Assembly: GCF_014649855.1 (NCBI RefSeq) | Contig: NZ_BMTV01000018.1 | Location: forward strand, 1 to 64,000 | Direction of reading: 5' to 3' | Source of the DNA: Streptomyces roseolus | GTDB taxonomy: Bacteria; Actinomycetota; Actinomycetes; Streptomycetales; Streptomycetaceae | Length of the DNA stretch: 64,000 bases | Shown here: piece after piece, positions 1 to 9,683 of the stretch | Layout: each line of letters begins with the position of its first letter | Position numbering within the stretch: the stretch's first letter is position 1 | The notes under the pieces: generated by a model | Told to the model about the DNA's origin: nothing | Seen by the model: only the letters and a program-made list of their open reading frames with translations | The model's database searches: none | Position numbers and translations under genes: made by a program

Positions 1-687
1 AAGACCCTCGGCCAGGCCGAGATGTGGTTCGGCGCCGGCCGCGGCGCGAGCAGCGCCGTCGTCGTCCTCTTCGGCTCCGGCGTCGGCGCCTGCGTGACGA
101 CCGACCCGATCGGCCCCGGACGCGCCCTGGAATGGGGCCACTTGAAGGTGTCCGTACGGGGCCGGCGCTGCCGCTGCGGCGCCCAGGGCTGCCTGGAGGC
201 GTACGCCGGCGCCGAGGCCCTCCTCGCACGCTGGCGCGAGGCCGGCGGGCGGCCACCGGCGGGCGCGGACGAGGAGACCGCCCTCGCGGCGTTCGTCGCG
301 GCGGCGTACCCCGGGGACGGCGCCACCGCCGACCCGGCCGCGGCCGCCGTCCTGGAGGAGACGGCCGAGTACCTGGGCGCGGGGTTCGCCGACCTGGTCA
401 ACCTCTTCCAGCCGGAGCGGATCCTCGTCGGCGGCTGGGCCGGACTGCTGCTCGGCACGCGGTTCCTGGCGGCCGTCGAGGAGCACGCGCGCGCGTACGC
501 GCTGGCGTACCCGGCGGCCCGGGTGACGATGGGCATGGGGCTGCTCGGCCCGGAGGCGGTCACGGTCGGCGCGGCGATCCTCCCGCTGGCGGACTTCTTC
601 GCCCGCGGCGGCCGGCGCGAGGAGTCCGGTCCCGTCGGCGAGGCCCCCGCCTGGGCGGAGACCGTGCGGGAACGCGCCGCGCGCTGA
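1..687 (+). CDS. ROK family protein (sugar kinase or repressor), 5' truncated
   Basis: The frame is open from base 1, so the N-terminus lies outside the window. The ROK signature is visible: a Gly-rich phosphate-binding segment (GSGVGA), then EWGHLKV, followed by the Cys cluster CRCGAQGCLEAYAG that binds structural zinc. The missing N-terminus would decide between a ROK glucokinase (ATP-site DxGGT motif first) and an NagC/XylR-type repressor (winged helix first). The C-terminal half contains NLFQPERILVGG, a conserved ROK strand-turn. Downstream there is about 180 bp before the convergent xdhC gene. The family is certain; the exact role is not. Confidence 0.85.
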   Translation, partial: KTLGQAEMWFGAGRGASSAVVVLFGSGVGACVTTDPIGPGRALEWGHLKVSVRGRRCRCGAQGCLEAYAGAEALLARWREAGGRPPAGADEETALAAFVAAAYPGDGATADPAAAAVLEETAEYLGAGFADLVNLFQPERILVGGWAGLLLGTRFLAAVEEHARAYALAYPAARVTMGMGLLGPEAVTVGAAILPLADFFARGGRREESGPVGEAPAWAETVRERAAR

Positions 688-870
688 CCCCGTGCCGGGG
701 CCGCGGCGGGCGGAGAGCCACCGGCCCGGGCCTCAGACACCCGCCGCCCCGGCTCCGGCGTGGTCCGGGGCCGCGCGGGCCGCACGCGGGGGTCCTGGTG
801 TCGCGGGCCCCGCGCGGTCGTCCGTGGAGAGCGGACAGGCCGAGGGAGCCGGACAGGCCCAGGGAGCCGG

Positions 871-2010
871 TCAGGCGACGGAGCCGATGCGGCCCGCGAC
901 GGGCGCGTCGGGGCCGTCGTGGTGGATGGGGGTGTGGGCGCCGGTGAGCGAGGCGCCGCTGCCGCCTCGGCGGTCGGCGACGATCTCCGCGCCGATCGAC
1001 AGGGCCGTCTCCTCGGGGGTGCGCGCACCGAGGTCGAGGCCGATCGGCGAGCGGAGGCGCGCCAGTTCGAGTTCCGTGACGCCGACCGCGCGGAGGCGCG
1101 CGTTGCGGTCCTCGTGGGTGCGGCGCGAGCCCATCGCGCCGACGTAGGCGACGGGAAGCTTCAGGGCCGCCTGGAGGAGGGGGACGTCGAACTTCGCGTC
1201 GTGCGTGAGCACGCACAGCGCGGTCCGGCCGTCGACCTCCGTCGACTCCAGGTAGCGGTGGGGCCATTCCACGACGATCTCGTCGGCCTCGGGGAAGCGC
1301 GTCCGGGTCGCGAAGACGGGACGGGCGTCGCACACGGTCACGTGGTAGCCGAGGAACTTGCCGACCCGGACGAGCGCCGACGCGAAGTCGATGGCACCGA
1401 AGACGATCATGCGGGGGGCCGGGACGGAGGACTCGACGAGCAGCGTGAGCGGCTGCCCGCAGCGGCTGCCGTCCTCGCCGATCTCGACCGTGCCGGTGCG
1501 GCCGGCGTCCAGCAGCGCCCGCGCCTCGGCCGCGGCGGTGCGGTCCAGCTCGGGGTGGCCGCCGAGCTTCCCCTCGTACGAACCGTCCGGGCGGACGAGG
1601 AGCGCCTGGCCGAGCAGGTCCCCGGGGCCGGAGACGATCCGGGCGAGGGCCGCCGCCTCGCCCGAGGCGGCGGCGGCCAGCGCGGCGGGGAAGACCCCGC
1701 CGCGGACCGGGGTGACGAGGATGTCGATGATGCCGCCGCAGGTCAGGCCGACCGCGAAGGCGTCCTCGTCGCTGTAGCCGAAGCGTTCGACGACGACCTC
1801 GCCGTCGTCGAGCGCCGCCTGGCACAGCTCGTACACCGCGCCCTCCACGCATCCGCCGGAGACCGAGCCGATCGCGGTGCCCTCGCTGTCGACGGCGAGG
1901 GCGGCGCCGGGCTGCCGGGGCGCGCTGCCGCCGACGGCCACCACGGTGGCCACGGCGAAGTCGCGTCCCTGCTCGACCCACCGGTGCAGCTCTTCGGCGA
2001 TGTCCAGCAT
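871..2010 (-). CDS. xdhC: XdhC/CoxI family molybdenum-enzyme maturation factor
   Basis: This 379-residue protein is the usual length for XdhC/CoxI proteins, which bind molybdenum cofactor, promote its sulfuration and insert it into xanthine dehydrogenase. The N-terminal XdhC domain shows VGGSAPRQPGAAL and the SGGCVEGAVYE signature. The C-terminal Rossmann-like XdhC_C domain contains a VFGAIDFASALVRVGKFLGY turn and the conserved GxRRTHEDR-type motif (MGSRRTHEDRNARL) near residue 295. The ATG is preceded by AAGGAG at good spacing. It is the last gene of the minus-strand xdh block, 39 bp after the purine permease, so it probably serves the Mo-subunit encoded upstream. Confidence 0.93.
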   Translation of the reverse strand: MLDIAEELHRWVEQGRDFAVATVVAVGGSAPRQPGAALAVDSEGTAIGSVSGGCVEGAVYELCQAALDDGEVVVERFGYSDEDAFAVGLTCGGIIDILVTPVRGGVFPAALAAAASGEAAALARIVSGPGDLLGQALLVRPDGSYEGKLGGHPELDRTAAAEARALLDAGRTGTVEIGEDGSRCGQPLTLLVESSVPAPRMIVFGAIDFASALVRVGKFLGYHVTVCDARPVFATRTRFPEADEIVVEWPHRYLESTEVDGRTALCVLTHDAKFDVPLLQAALKLPVAYVGAMGSRRTHEDRNARLRAVGVTELELARLRSPIGLDLGARTPEETALSIGAEIVADRRGGSGASLTGAHTPIHHDGPDAPVAGRIGSVA

Positions 2011-2049
2011 GTCGGTCTCCTTGGCGGTGTGGGAGGAGGGGCTCGGGCG

Positions 2050-3522
2050 TCAGCTGACGCCCAGCCAGCCCTCGATCGGGTGAAGGGCGAAGAACACGAT
2101 GAATATCGCGGTGAGGCACCACATGAACGCGCCGACCTCGCGCGCCTTGCCCTGCGCCACCTTGATGACGGTGTAGGCGATGACGCCGGCCGCGACGCCG
2201 GGGGTGATGCTGTAGGTGAACGGCATCAGCACGACGGTCAGGAAGACCGGGATGGCGACGGAGCTGTCGCCCCAGTTCACGTGCTTGGCGTTCATCATCA
2301 TCATCGCGCCGATGACGACCAGGGCGGCGGAGCCGACCTCGCGGGGCACGATCTGGGTGATCGGGGTGAAGAAGAGGCAGGCCGCGAAGAAGAGGCCGGT
2401 GATCACCGAGGAGAAGCCGGTGCGGGCGCCTTCGCCGACGCCGGTGGCGGACTCCACGAAGACGGTCTGGCCGGAGGCGCCGGAGACGCCGCCGATCGCG
2501 CCGCCCGCGCCGTCGATGAAGAGGGCCTTGGACAGGCCGGGCATGCGGCCCTTGTCGTCGGCGAGGTTGGCCTCGGTGCCGACGCCGATGATGGTGGCCA
2601 TGGCGTCGAAGAAGCCGGCGAGGACGAGGGTGAAGACGATGACGCCGACGGTGATGTAGCCGACGTCGCCCCAGCCGCCGAAGGAGACGTCGCCGAAGAG
2701 CGAGAAGTCCGGGGCGGAGACCGCGCTGCCCTTGAGCTCGGGCGCGCCGTTGGCCCAGGCGCCCGCGCCCTTGGCCGGGATGTCGGCGACCGCGTTGACG
2801 ATCAGCGAGAGGATCGTGCCGCCGACGATGCCGATGAGGATGGCGCCGGGGATCTTGCGGGCCTGGAGGGCGAAGATCGCGAGGAGGGTGACCGCGAAGA
2901 TCAGGACGGGCCAGCCGACGAGTTCGCCGCCCGAGCCCATGGTGACGGGCGGGCCGAACTGCGGGCCGGCGCCGACGAAGCCGGCCTTGTTGAAGCCGAT
3001 CAGCGCGATGAAGAGGCCGATGCCGATGGTGATGCCGTGCTTGAGCGGCAGCGGGATGGCGTTCATGATCATCTCGCGGAGACCGGTGACCACCAGGAGG
3101 CAGATCACCAGACCGTAGACGACGCACATGCCCATGGCCTGCGGCCAGGTCATCTGCGGCACCACCTGGGTGGCGAGCACACCGGAGACGCTCAGGCCGG
3201 CCGCGAGGACGAGCGGCACCTTGCCGACGAAGCCCATGAGCAGGGTCGTCACCGCCGCCGCGAGGGCGGTCGCCGTGATGACGGCGGAGGAGGCGAGGAC
3301 GTTCTTGTCGACGTCCGGGCCCCCGAGGAGGATCGGGTTGAGCAGGAGGATGTACGCCATCGCCATGAAGGTGGTGACGCCACCGCGGATCTCCGTGCCG
3401 ACGGAGGATCCTCTCTCCGAGATGTGAAAGTACCGGTCGAGCCAAGACCGTCCGGCGGGGTTGCGCGAGCCGGAGCCCGCGTCTTCCGCGGCGGTCTTCG
3501 GCTCCACAGACGACTGGGTCAT
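2050..3522 (-). CDS. NCS2 family purine permease (AzgA-like)
   Basis: A hydrophobic protein of about 490 residues with the AzgA-type NCS2 signature: a cytoplasmic N-terminus, then GTEIRGGVTTFMAMAYILLLNP in the first membrane segment, and roughly 12-14 transmembrane helices. The family imports adenine, guanine or hypoxanthine with protons or sodium. The ATG at 3522 (MTQSSVEPK) is chosen over a TTG 15 bp upstream because GGGAGTAGG sits about 8 nt ahead of it. The gene lies between the xanthine dehydrogenase subunits and xdhC, which suggests it supplies hypoxanthine or another purine for oxidation. The 252 bp between it and the Mo subunit gene carries imperfect GCGGGTACT-like repeats (about 3632-3735) and may contain a separate promoter. 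Exact substrate is inference. Confidence 0.92.
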   Translation of the reverse strand: MTQSSVEPKTAAEDAGSGSRNPAGRSWLDRYFHISERGSSVGTEIRGGVTTFMAMAYILLLNPILLGGPDVDKNVLASSAVITATALAAAVTTLLMGFVGKVPLVLAAGLSVSGVLATQVVPQMTWPQAMGMCVVYGLVICLLVVTGLREMIMNAIPLPLKHGITIGIGLFIALIGFNKAGFVGAGPQFGPPVTMGSGGELVGWPVLIFAVTLLAIFALQARKIPGAILIGIVGGTILSLIVNAVADIPAKGAGAWANGAPELKGSAVSAPDFSLFGDVSFGGWGDVGYITVGVIVFTLVLAGFFDAMATIIGVGTEANLADDKGRMPGLSKALFIDGAGGAIGGVSGASGQTVFVESATGVGEGARTGFSSVITGLFFAACLFFTPITQIVPREVGSAALVVIGAMMMMNAKHVNWGDSSVAIPVFLTVVLMPFTYSITPGVAAGVIAYTVIKVAQGKAREVGAFMWCLTAIFIVFFALHPIEGWLGVS

Positions 3523-3774
3523 GGGGCCTACTCCCAAGGTTCAAAGGGGCACCCGCACGAGGGGGACTCGTATGAGGCGGGATTTGGGAACTGCTGTTGG
3601 CTGCACGACCCGGGGGACGGCCCGAGACGAACGGGGTACTGCGGGCACTTCTGGTGGGGCGGGTACTTCGGGGTGGTGCGGGTGCTGCTGGTGGTGCGGG
3701 TACTGCGCTCCGGGCGGTGCGGGCGGGGAGGGACGGGTGACGTTCCCCGGGAGGCACGCACCGCCCGGAGGGTC

Positions 3775-6174
3775 CTACAGGGTGCCGGTGAGCGCCTCGG
3801 GGCGGACCGGGGTCTTGTTCAGCTCCAGGCCGGTCGCCGCCCGGATCGCCGCGAGGACGGCCGGGGTGGACGACAGGGTCGGGGCCTCGCCGATGCCGCG
3901 GACGCCGTAGGGCGCGTGGGGGTCGGCCAGTTCGAGGTAGTCGACCGGGATGGTCGGCGTGTCGAGGATCGTCGGGATCAGGTAGTCCGTGAAGGAGGGG
4001 TTGCGCACCTTCGCGGTCTTCGGGTCGACGATGATCTCCTCCATCACCGCGACGCCCAGGCCCTGGGTGGTGCCGCCCTGGATCTGGCCGATCACGGAGA
4101 GCGGGTTGACCGCCTTGCCGACGTCCTGCGCGCAGGCCAGCTCGATCACCTTGACGAGGCCGAGCTCGGTGTCCACCTCGACCACCGCGCGGTGCGCGGC
4201 GAAGGCGTACTGGACGTGTCCGTCGCCCTGGCCGGTGACGCGGTCGAAGGCCTGGGTCGGACGGTGCCGCCACTCCTCCTCGACCTCCACGGCCTGGTCC
4301 TCCAGGACGTCCGCGATCGTGGCGAGGGCCTCGCCGCCGTCGGTGACGACCTTGCCGCCCTCCAGGAGGAGTTCGGCGTTGGCCCACGCCGGGTGGTGCG
4401 AGCCGAACTTGCGCCGGCCGATCTCCAGGACCCTCTCGCGGACGAGCTCGCAGGAGTTCTTGATGGCGCCGCCGGTCATGTACGTCTGGCGGCCCGCGGA
4501 GGTCGAACCGGCCGAGCCCACCTGGGTGTCGGCGGGGTGGATGGTGACCTGCTGGACGCCGAGCTCGGTGCGGGCGATCTGCGCGTGGATCGTGACGCCG
4601 CCCTGGCCGACCTCGGCCGCGGCGGTGTGGACCGTGGCGACGGCCTCGCCGTTGATGACCTCCAGGCGGATCTTCGCGGTCGAGTAGTCGTCGAAGCCCT
4701 CGGAGAAGCCGACGTTCTTGATGCCGACGGCGTAGCCGACGCCGCGGACGACGCCCTCGCCGTGCGAGGTGTTGGAGAGGCCGCCCGGCAGAGCGCGGAC
4801 GTCCGCGCTCTCGCCGGCGGTCTCCCACTGGCGCTCCGGCGGCATCGGGCGGGCCTTGACCCGGCGCAGCAGCTCGGCGACCGGGGCCGGCGAGTCGACG
4901 ACCTGGCCGGTCGGCATGATCGTGCCCTGCTCCATGGCGTTGAGCTGGCGGAACTCGACCGGGTCCATGCCCAGCTTCGCCGCCAGCTTGTCCATCTGCG
5001 CCTCGTAGGCGAAGCAGGCCTGGACCGCGCCGAAGCCGCGCATGGCGCCGCAGGGCGGGTTGTTGGTGTAGAGGCCGATCGCCTCGATCTCGACGTCGTC
5101 GATGACGTACGGGCCGACCGAGAGGGAGGAGGCGTTGCCGACGACCGAGACCGTGGAGGAGGCGTAGGCGCCGCCGTCCAGGACGATCTTGCACTTCATG
5201 TGCGTGATCTTGCCGTCCTTGGTGGCGCCGTGCTCGTAGTAGAGCTTCGCCGGGTGCCGGTGGACGTGCCCGAAGAAGGACTCGTACCGGTTGTAGACCA
5301 TCTTGACGGGCTTGCCGGTGCGCAGCGCGAGCAGCGAGGCGAGGATCTGCATGGAGATGTCCTCGCGGCCGCCGAAGGCGCCGCCGATGCCGGCCATGGT
5401 CATCCGGACCTTGTCCTGGGGCAGGCCGAGGCAGGGGGCGATCTGCTCGCGGTCCGCGTGCAGCCACTGGGTGGCGACGTACAGGTCGACGCCGCCGTCC
5501 TCGGCCGGCACGGCGAGGCCGGACTCCGGGCCGAGGAAGGCCTGGTCCTGCATGCCGAAGGTGTACTCGCCCCTGACGATGACGTCGGCGCGCTTGGCGG
5601 CCTCGTCGGCGTCGCCGCGGATGATCGGCTGGCGGTGCACGATGTTGGGGTGCGGGACGTGGGCCGCGTGGTGGTCGTCGCGGTTCTCGTGGACCAGGAT
5701 CGCGTCGGGGGCGGTGGCCGAGGCCTCGTCCGTGATGACCGGGAGCTCCCGGTACTCGACCTTGATCTTGGCGGCGGCGCGGCGCGCGGTCTCCGGGTGG
5801 TCGGCGGCCACGAGGGCCACCGGCTCGCCGTGGTGCCGGACCTTGCCGTAGGCGAGCACCGGGGTGTCCCGGAACTCCAGGCCGTAGTTCTTGGCGGCCG
5901 GCAGGTCCTCGTGGGTCAGGACGGCGTAGACGCCGTCCGTGGTGAGGGCCTCGGAGGTGTCGATGGAGACGATCTCGGCGTGCGCGACGGTGGAGCGCAG
6001 GACCTGGCCCCACAGCATGTCCTCGTGCCACATGTCCGAGGAGTAGGCGAACTCGCCGGTCACCTTGAGGGTGCCGTCGGGGCGGAGGGTGGACGCGCCG
6101 ACGCCGCCCTGGGTGTGGTTCTGGGTGACGTCGGTGGGCGTGCCCACCGGTACGGTACGGGTGTTCTGAGCCAT
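3775..6174 (-). CDS. Xanthine dehydrogenase, molybdopterin-binding subunit
   Basis: A 799-residue large subunit of a three-subunit xanthine dehydrogenase that hydroxylates hypoxanthine and xanthine to urate. The N-terminal a/b hammerhead domain starts near residue 30 (LRPDGTLKVTGEFAYSSDM) and is followed by the two Mo-pterin domains (for example QDQAFLGPES and GGAFGGRED). The catalytic glutamate is expected at E763 in the C-terminal RGIGEAPTL motif. The ATG at 6174 (MAQNTRTV) lies 2 nt after the stop of the iron-sulfur subunit, so the genes are translationally coupled. The longer upstream reading frame only overlaps the iron-sulfur gene in the wrong frame. Confidence 0.95.
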   Translation of the reverse strand: MAQNTRTVPVGTPTDVTQNHTQGGVGASTLRPDGTLKVTGEFAYSSDMWHEDMLWGQVLRSTVAHAEIVSIDTSEALTTDGVYAVLTHEDLPAAKNYGLEFRDTPVLAYGKVRHHGEPVALVAADHPETARRAAAKIKVEYRELPVITDEASATAPDAILVHENRDDHHAAHVPHPNIVHRQPIIRGDADEAAKRADVIVRGEYTFGMQDQAFLGPESGLAVPAEDGGVDLYVATQWLHADREQIAPCLGLPQDKVRMTMAGIGGAFGGREDISMQILASLLALRTGKPVKMVYNRYESFFGHVHRHPAKLYYEHGATKDGKITHMKCKIVLDGGAYASSTVSVVGNASSLSVGPYVIDDVEIEAIGLYTNNPPCGAMRGFGAVQACFAYEAQMDKLAAKLGMDPVEFRQLNAMEQGTIMPTGQVVDSPAPVAELLRRVKARPMPPERQWETAGESADVRALPGGLSNTSHGEGVVRGVGYAVGIKNVGFSEGFDDYSTAKIRLEVINGEAVATVHTAAAEVGQGGVTIHAQIARTELGVQQVTIHPADTQVGSAGSTSAGRQTYMTGGAIKNSCELVRERVLEIGRRKFGSHHPAWANAELLLEGGKVVTDGGEALATIADVLEDQAVEVEEEWRHRPTQAFDRVTGQGDGHVQYAFAAHRAVVEVDTELGLVKVIELACAQDVGKAVNPLSVIGQIQGGTTQGLGVAVMEEIIVDPKTAKVRNPSFTDYLIPTILDTPTIPVDYLELADPHAPYGVRGIGEAPTLSSTPAVLAAIRAATGLELNKTPVRPEALTGTL

Positions 6175-6176
6175 CG

Positions 6177-6770
6177 TCAGACCGCCTCTCCCTGGCGCTC
6201 CTGGCGCGCGGCCGCGAGGCGGACCGCGTCGAGGATCTTCTCGTAACCGGTACAGCGGCAGAGGTTGCCGGAGAGCGCCTCGCGGATGTCCGCGTCCGTC
6301 GGGGACGGGTTGCGCTCCAGCATCTCGTCGGCCGCGACGAGCAGGCCGGGGGTGCAGAAGCCGCACTGGACCGCGCCGGCGTCGATGAACGCCTGCTGGA
6401 TCGGGGAGAGTTCGACGCCCTCACCGGTCTGCGAGTCCTGCGGCTTGGCCTCCCACTTCTTGGCCTGGTCGACCGAGGTGCCACAGGCTCCGGAGGCGCA
6501 ACCGCCGTGGGCCTCGCGCTCCTTGGCGTACTCGGCCAGGCCTTCGACGGTGACGACCTCGCGGCCCTCGACCTGGCCGGCGGCGACCAGACAGGAGCAG
6601 ACCGGCACCCCGTCCAGGCGGACCGTGCAGGAGCCGCACTCGCCCTGCTCGCAGGCGTTCTTGGAGCCGGGCAGGCCCAGCCGCTCGCGCAGGACGTAGA
6701 GGAGGGACTCGCCCTCCCAGACATCGTCGGCTTCCTGCGGACGGCCGTTGACCGTGAAATTCACGCGCAT
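6177..6770 (-). CDS. Xanthine dehydrogenase, [2Fe-2S] subunit
   Basis: A 197-residue protein that passes electrons from the molybdenum centre to FAD. The plant-type ferredoxin domain carries NACEQGECGSCTVR and PVCSC. The C-terminal helical [2Fe-2S] domain carries VQCGFCTPG and NLCRCTGYEKI. Between the two domains is an insert of roughly 35 residues with a small Cys pair (GGCASGACG), which makes it longer than the usual 155-175 residues. It sits between the FAD and Mo subunit genes with 2-nt gaps on both sides. Confidence 0.95.
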   Translation of the reverse strand: MRVNFTVNGRPQEADDVWEGESLLYVLRERLGLPGSKNACEQGECGSCTVRLDGVPVCSCLVAAGQVEGREVVTVEGLAEYAKEREAHGGCASGACGTSVDQAKKWEAKPQDSQTGEGVELSPIQQAFIDAGAVQCGFCTPGLLVAADEMLERNPSPTDADIREALSGNLCRCTGYEKILDAVRLAAARQERQGEAV

Positions 6771-6772
6771 GG

Positions 6773-7663
6773 TTATGCAGCTCCCTCAAGCGTGCGGCCG
6801 GTGCCGCGGTACTGCTCCCAGGTCCAGCCGAGCTGGCGGCGAGCCATGATGCCGACGGCGTGGCGCCGGTACTTGGCGGTGCCCCGTACGTCGTCGATCG
6901 GGTTGGCGGCGGCCGAGCAGAGGTCGGCGAACTGCTTCGCGATCGCGGGGGTGATGATCTTCCCGTTGTCCCAGAAGCCGCCCTCCTCCAGGGCCGCGTT
7001 CAGGAAGGCCTCGGCCTCCTTGGCGCGGATCGGGGTCGGCGCGGCCGAACCGATGCCGGTGCGGACGGTCCGGGTCTCCGGGTGCAGCGCCAGGCCGAAG
7101 GCGCAGACGGCGATGACCATCGCGTTGCGGGTGCCGACCTTGGAGTACTGCTGGGGGCCGTCCGCCTTCTTGATGTGGACGGTCTTGATGAGCTCGTCGG
7201 GCTGGAGCGCGTTGCGCTTCACGCCGGTGTAGAACTCGTCGATCGGGATGAAGCGGCTGCCGCGGACCGACTCGACCTCGACCTCGGCGCCGGCGGCGAG
7301 GAGGGCGGGGTGGGCGTCACCGGCCGGGGAGGCGGTGCCGAGGTTGCCGCCGACGCCGCCGCGGTTGCGGATCTGCGGAGAGGCGACCGTGTGGGAGGCG
7401 AGCGCCAGGCCCGGCAGCTCGGCCCTCAGGTTCTCCATGATCTGCGTGTACGGAACGGAAGCGCCGAGCCGGACGTTCTCCTCGCCGACCTCCCACTCGC
7501 GCAGCAGCTCGATGCGGTTCAGGTCCAGCAGGTACTCGGGGCGCCGGTGGTCGAAGTTGATCTCGACCATGACGTCGGTGCCGCCCGAGATGGGCACGGC
7601 TGTGGGGTGCTCGGCCTTGGCGGCGAGCGCCTCCTCCCAGCTGGCGGGGCGAAGGAAGTCCAT
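6773..7663 (-). CDS. Xanthine dehydrogenase, FAD-binding subunit
   Basis: A 296-residue FAD_binding_5/CO_deh_flav_C protein. The FAD pyrophosphate motif PISGGTDVMVEINF is at about residues 24-37. A second conserved motif, RNRGGVGGNLGTASPAGD, lies near residue 98. It receives electrons from the [2Fe-2S] subunit and reduces NAD or another acceptor. It is the first gene of the minus-strand xdh operon and diverges from pucR across a 325-bp region, which should hold the operon promoter. Confidence 0.95.
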   Translation of the reverse strand: MDFLRPASWEEALAAKAEHPTAVPISGGTDVMVEINFDHRRPEYLLDLNRIELLREWEVGEENVRLGASVPYTQIMENLRAELPGLALASHTVASPQIRNRGGVGGNLGTASPAGDAHPALLAAGAEVEVESVRGSRFIPIDEFYTGVKRNALQPDELIKTVHIKKADGPQQYSKVGTRNAMVIAVCAFGLALHPETRTVRTGIGSAAPTPIRAKEAEAFLNAALEEGGFWDNGKIITPAIAKQFADLCSAAANPIDDVRGTAKYRRHAVGIMARRQLGWTWEQYRGTGRTLEGAA

Positions 7664-7988
7664 GGTGGCTCTCTTCTAGCGATTCTGGTGGGGGTCGGAC
7701 GTCTGGGCCCTGGGGGACGTTCGGCCCTCGACTTCGGTGTTCATGTCCTGTTCACGCGGTGTGTGGCCTAGTACACAAGCCACGGTGGCCGGGGTGCAGT
7801 CACCGAAAACATGAAGGAGTTGGCCGGTGCCCCCGCACGTCTTGTAGATTCGAACGAAAGACGGTGAGCGGAAACCTCGCCGTTTCCCCCTGGAAACGGC
7901 GGCACCACCCTCACCGACTCCACCGTCGATTACCCGACAACCCCATCACCACCCGAATCACCCACTCGAAGGAACGGCGGCGACACGA
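7664..7988. promoter_or_regulatory. Divergent xdh-pucR control region with inverted repeat
   Basis: This 325-bp gene-free region separates the xdh operon from pucR. At 7879-7900 there is a perfect inverted repeat with 9-bp arms, GCCGTTTCC and GGAAACGGC, separated by CCCT. A further GGAAAC half-site lies at about 7870, so GGAAAC/GTTTCC elements occur three times within about 30 bp. This is a plausible PucR operator or a 5'-leader hairpin of pucR. A GATTCGAACGAA stretch lies near 7846-7857. The arms are directly visible; binding is inference. Confidence 0.45.
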
Positions 7989-9683
7989 ATGCGGCTGCGC
8001 GCACTGCTGGAGAACGACGCGCTCGGGCTGCGCCTGCTGGGCGGCGAGGAGGAGCTGGACCGCTCCGTCCGTGGCGTGATGACCACGGACCTCAAGGACC
8101 CCAGCCGGTACCTCTCCGGCGGCGAGCTGGTCCTCACCGGCCTGGCCTGGCTGCGGGAGCCGGCCGACGCCGAGCCCTTCGTCCGGATCCTCAGCCAGGC
8201 CGGGGTCTCCGCGCTCGCGGCCGGCGAGGCCGAGCTGGGCGACATCCCCGACGATCTCGTGGAGGCGTGTTCGCGCCACCGGCTGCCGCTCTTCGCCGTC
8301 AACGAAACCGTTGCGTTCGCGACGATCACCGAACACGTCGTTCGACAGGTCTCCGGCGAGCGGGCCGGCGACCTGGCGGCCGTCGTGGACCGGCACCGGC
8401 GGCTGATGACCTCGGGCCCGGCGGGCGGCGGCCCCGAGGCCGTCCTCGACCTGCTCGGTTCCGACCTGGACCTGCGCGCCTGGGTCCTCTCCCCCACCGG
8501 ACGGCAGATCGCCGGCGCCGGGGAGCCCCTGGACCCGGCGCTCGCCGCCGCCCTCGCGGGCGAGCACCTGGCCGCCACCCGCACCGGCCGGCGCGGCCCG
8601 CACCGGCTGACCCTCCAGGGCAGCGCGTACTCCCTCTTCCCGATCAGGAACGCCGGCCGGGCCGCCGGGCCGGGCGCCCGGGACGTCCGCGAGACGGTGC
8701 TGTCCGACTGGCTGCTCGCCGTGGAGGCCGACGCCGGGGACTGGCCGGCCGCCCGGCTCGACCTGCTCCAGGGCGTCACCCAGCTGATCTCCGTCGAACG
8801 CGACCGGCGCGACGCGGCCCGCACGGTGCGCCGCCGGCTCGCCCAGGAGGTCCTGGAGCTGGTGCAGACGGGCGCCGCGCCCGCCGAGATCGCCGCCCGG
8901 CTGCGGGTCGCCGCCCCGGTGCTGCTGCCCGGCCTCGGCGCGGCCCCGCACTGGCAGGTCGTCGTGGCCCGCGTCGAGTGGGAGCAGGAGGGCGGCCAGG
9001 CCCCGGTGGAGCCGGGACCGGTCACCCAGGCGCTCCTGGAGGAGATCCTGGTCGACCCGGCGACCGTCGGCCCCGAGTCCGCCGACCGGATCGCCGTCGC
9101 CCACACGGGTGACGAGGCCATCGCGCTGGTGCCGCTGGCCGCCGGCCCGCTGCCGGAGAGCGAGGACGACGGCCCGTCGCCCGCCCTGGGCCTGCACGCG
9201 GACGCCCTGCTCGCGGCGGTACGGGCTCCGCTCTCGTCCGGCCTCGCCGACGACGGACGGCTCACCCTGGGCGTCAGCGCCGCCGTGCACTCGGCGGAGG
9301 GGCTGCGGGGCGCCCTGGAGGAGGCCCGGCACGCCCGCCGGGTGGCCGCCGCCCGCCCCGGCCGGGTCTGCGCGGCCGGCCACCACGAGCTGGCCTCGCA
9401 CGTGCTGCTGCTGCCCTTCGTCCCGGACGACGTGCGGCGCGCCTTCACGGCCCGGCTCCTGGACCCGCTGCGGGACTACGACCGGCGGCACCGGGCGGAG
9501 CTCATCCCGACCCTGGAGGCCTTCCTGGACTGCGACGGCTCCTGGACCCGCTGCGCGACCCGGCTGCACCTCCACGTGAACACGCTGCGCTACCGCGTCG
9601 GCCGCATCGAGCAGCTGACCGGCCGGGACCTGTCCCGTCTGGAGGACAAGCTCGACTTCTTCCTGGCCCTGCGGATGAGTTGA
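7989..9683 (+). CDS. pucR: PucR family transcriptional regulator
   Basis: A 564-residue regulator. The N-terminal PucR domain (about residues 1-120) contains VRGVMTTDLKDPSRYLSGGELVLTGL. The middle is a GGDEF-like segment. The C-terminus (about 500-560) is the PucR helix-turn-helix: LEAFLDCDGSWTRCATRLHLHVNTLRYRVGRIEQLTGRDL. Such proteins activate or repress purine degradation genes in response to a purine intermediate. The divergent xdh operon is the obvious target. The ATG follows GAAGGAACGG. A strong hairpin at 9831-9864 lies downstream. Confidence 0.92.
   Translation: MRLRALLENDALGLRLLGGEEELDRSVRGVMTTDLKDPSRYLSGGELVLTGLAWLREPADAEPFVRILSQAGVSALAAGEAELGDIPDDLVEACSRHRLPLFAVNETVAFATITEHVVRQVSGERAGDLAAVVDRHRRLMTSGPAGGGPEAVLDLLGSDLDLRAWVLSPTGRQIAGAGEPLDPALAAALAGEHLAATRTGRRGPHRLTLQGSAYSLFPIRNAGRAAGPGARDVRETVLSDWLLAVEADAGDWPAARLDLLQGVTQLISVERDRRDAARTVRRRLAQEVLELVQTGAAPAEIAARLRVAAPVLLPGLGAAPHWQVVVARVEWEQEGGQAPVEPGPVTQALLEEILVDPATVGPESADRIAVAHTGDEAIALVPLAAGPLPESEDDGPSPALGLHADALLAAVRAPLSSGLADDGRLTLGVSAAVHSAEGLRGALEEARHARRVAAARPGRVCAAGHHELASHVLLLPFVPDDVRRAFTARLLDPLRDYDRRHRAELIPTLEAFLDCDGSWTRCATRLHLHVNTLRYRVGRIEQLTGRDLSRLEDKLDFFLALRMS

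Noticed and set aside
560..6724. A 2054-codon open frame on the minus strand and a similar 1828-codon frame on the plus strand across the xdh operon
   Set aside because: Both are out-of-frame shadows of high-GC coding sequence; they translate to Arg/Pro/Gly-rich low-complexity text, whereas the xdh subunits in other frames have clear domains.
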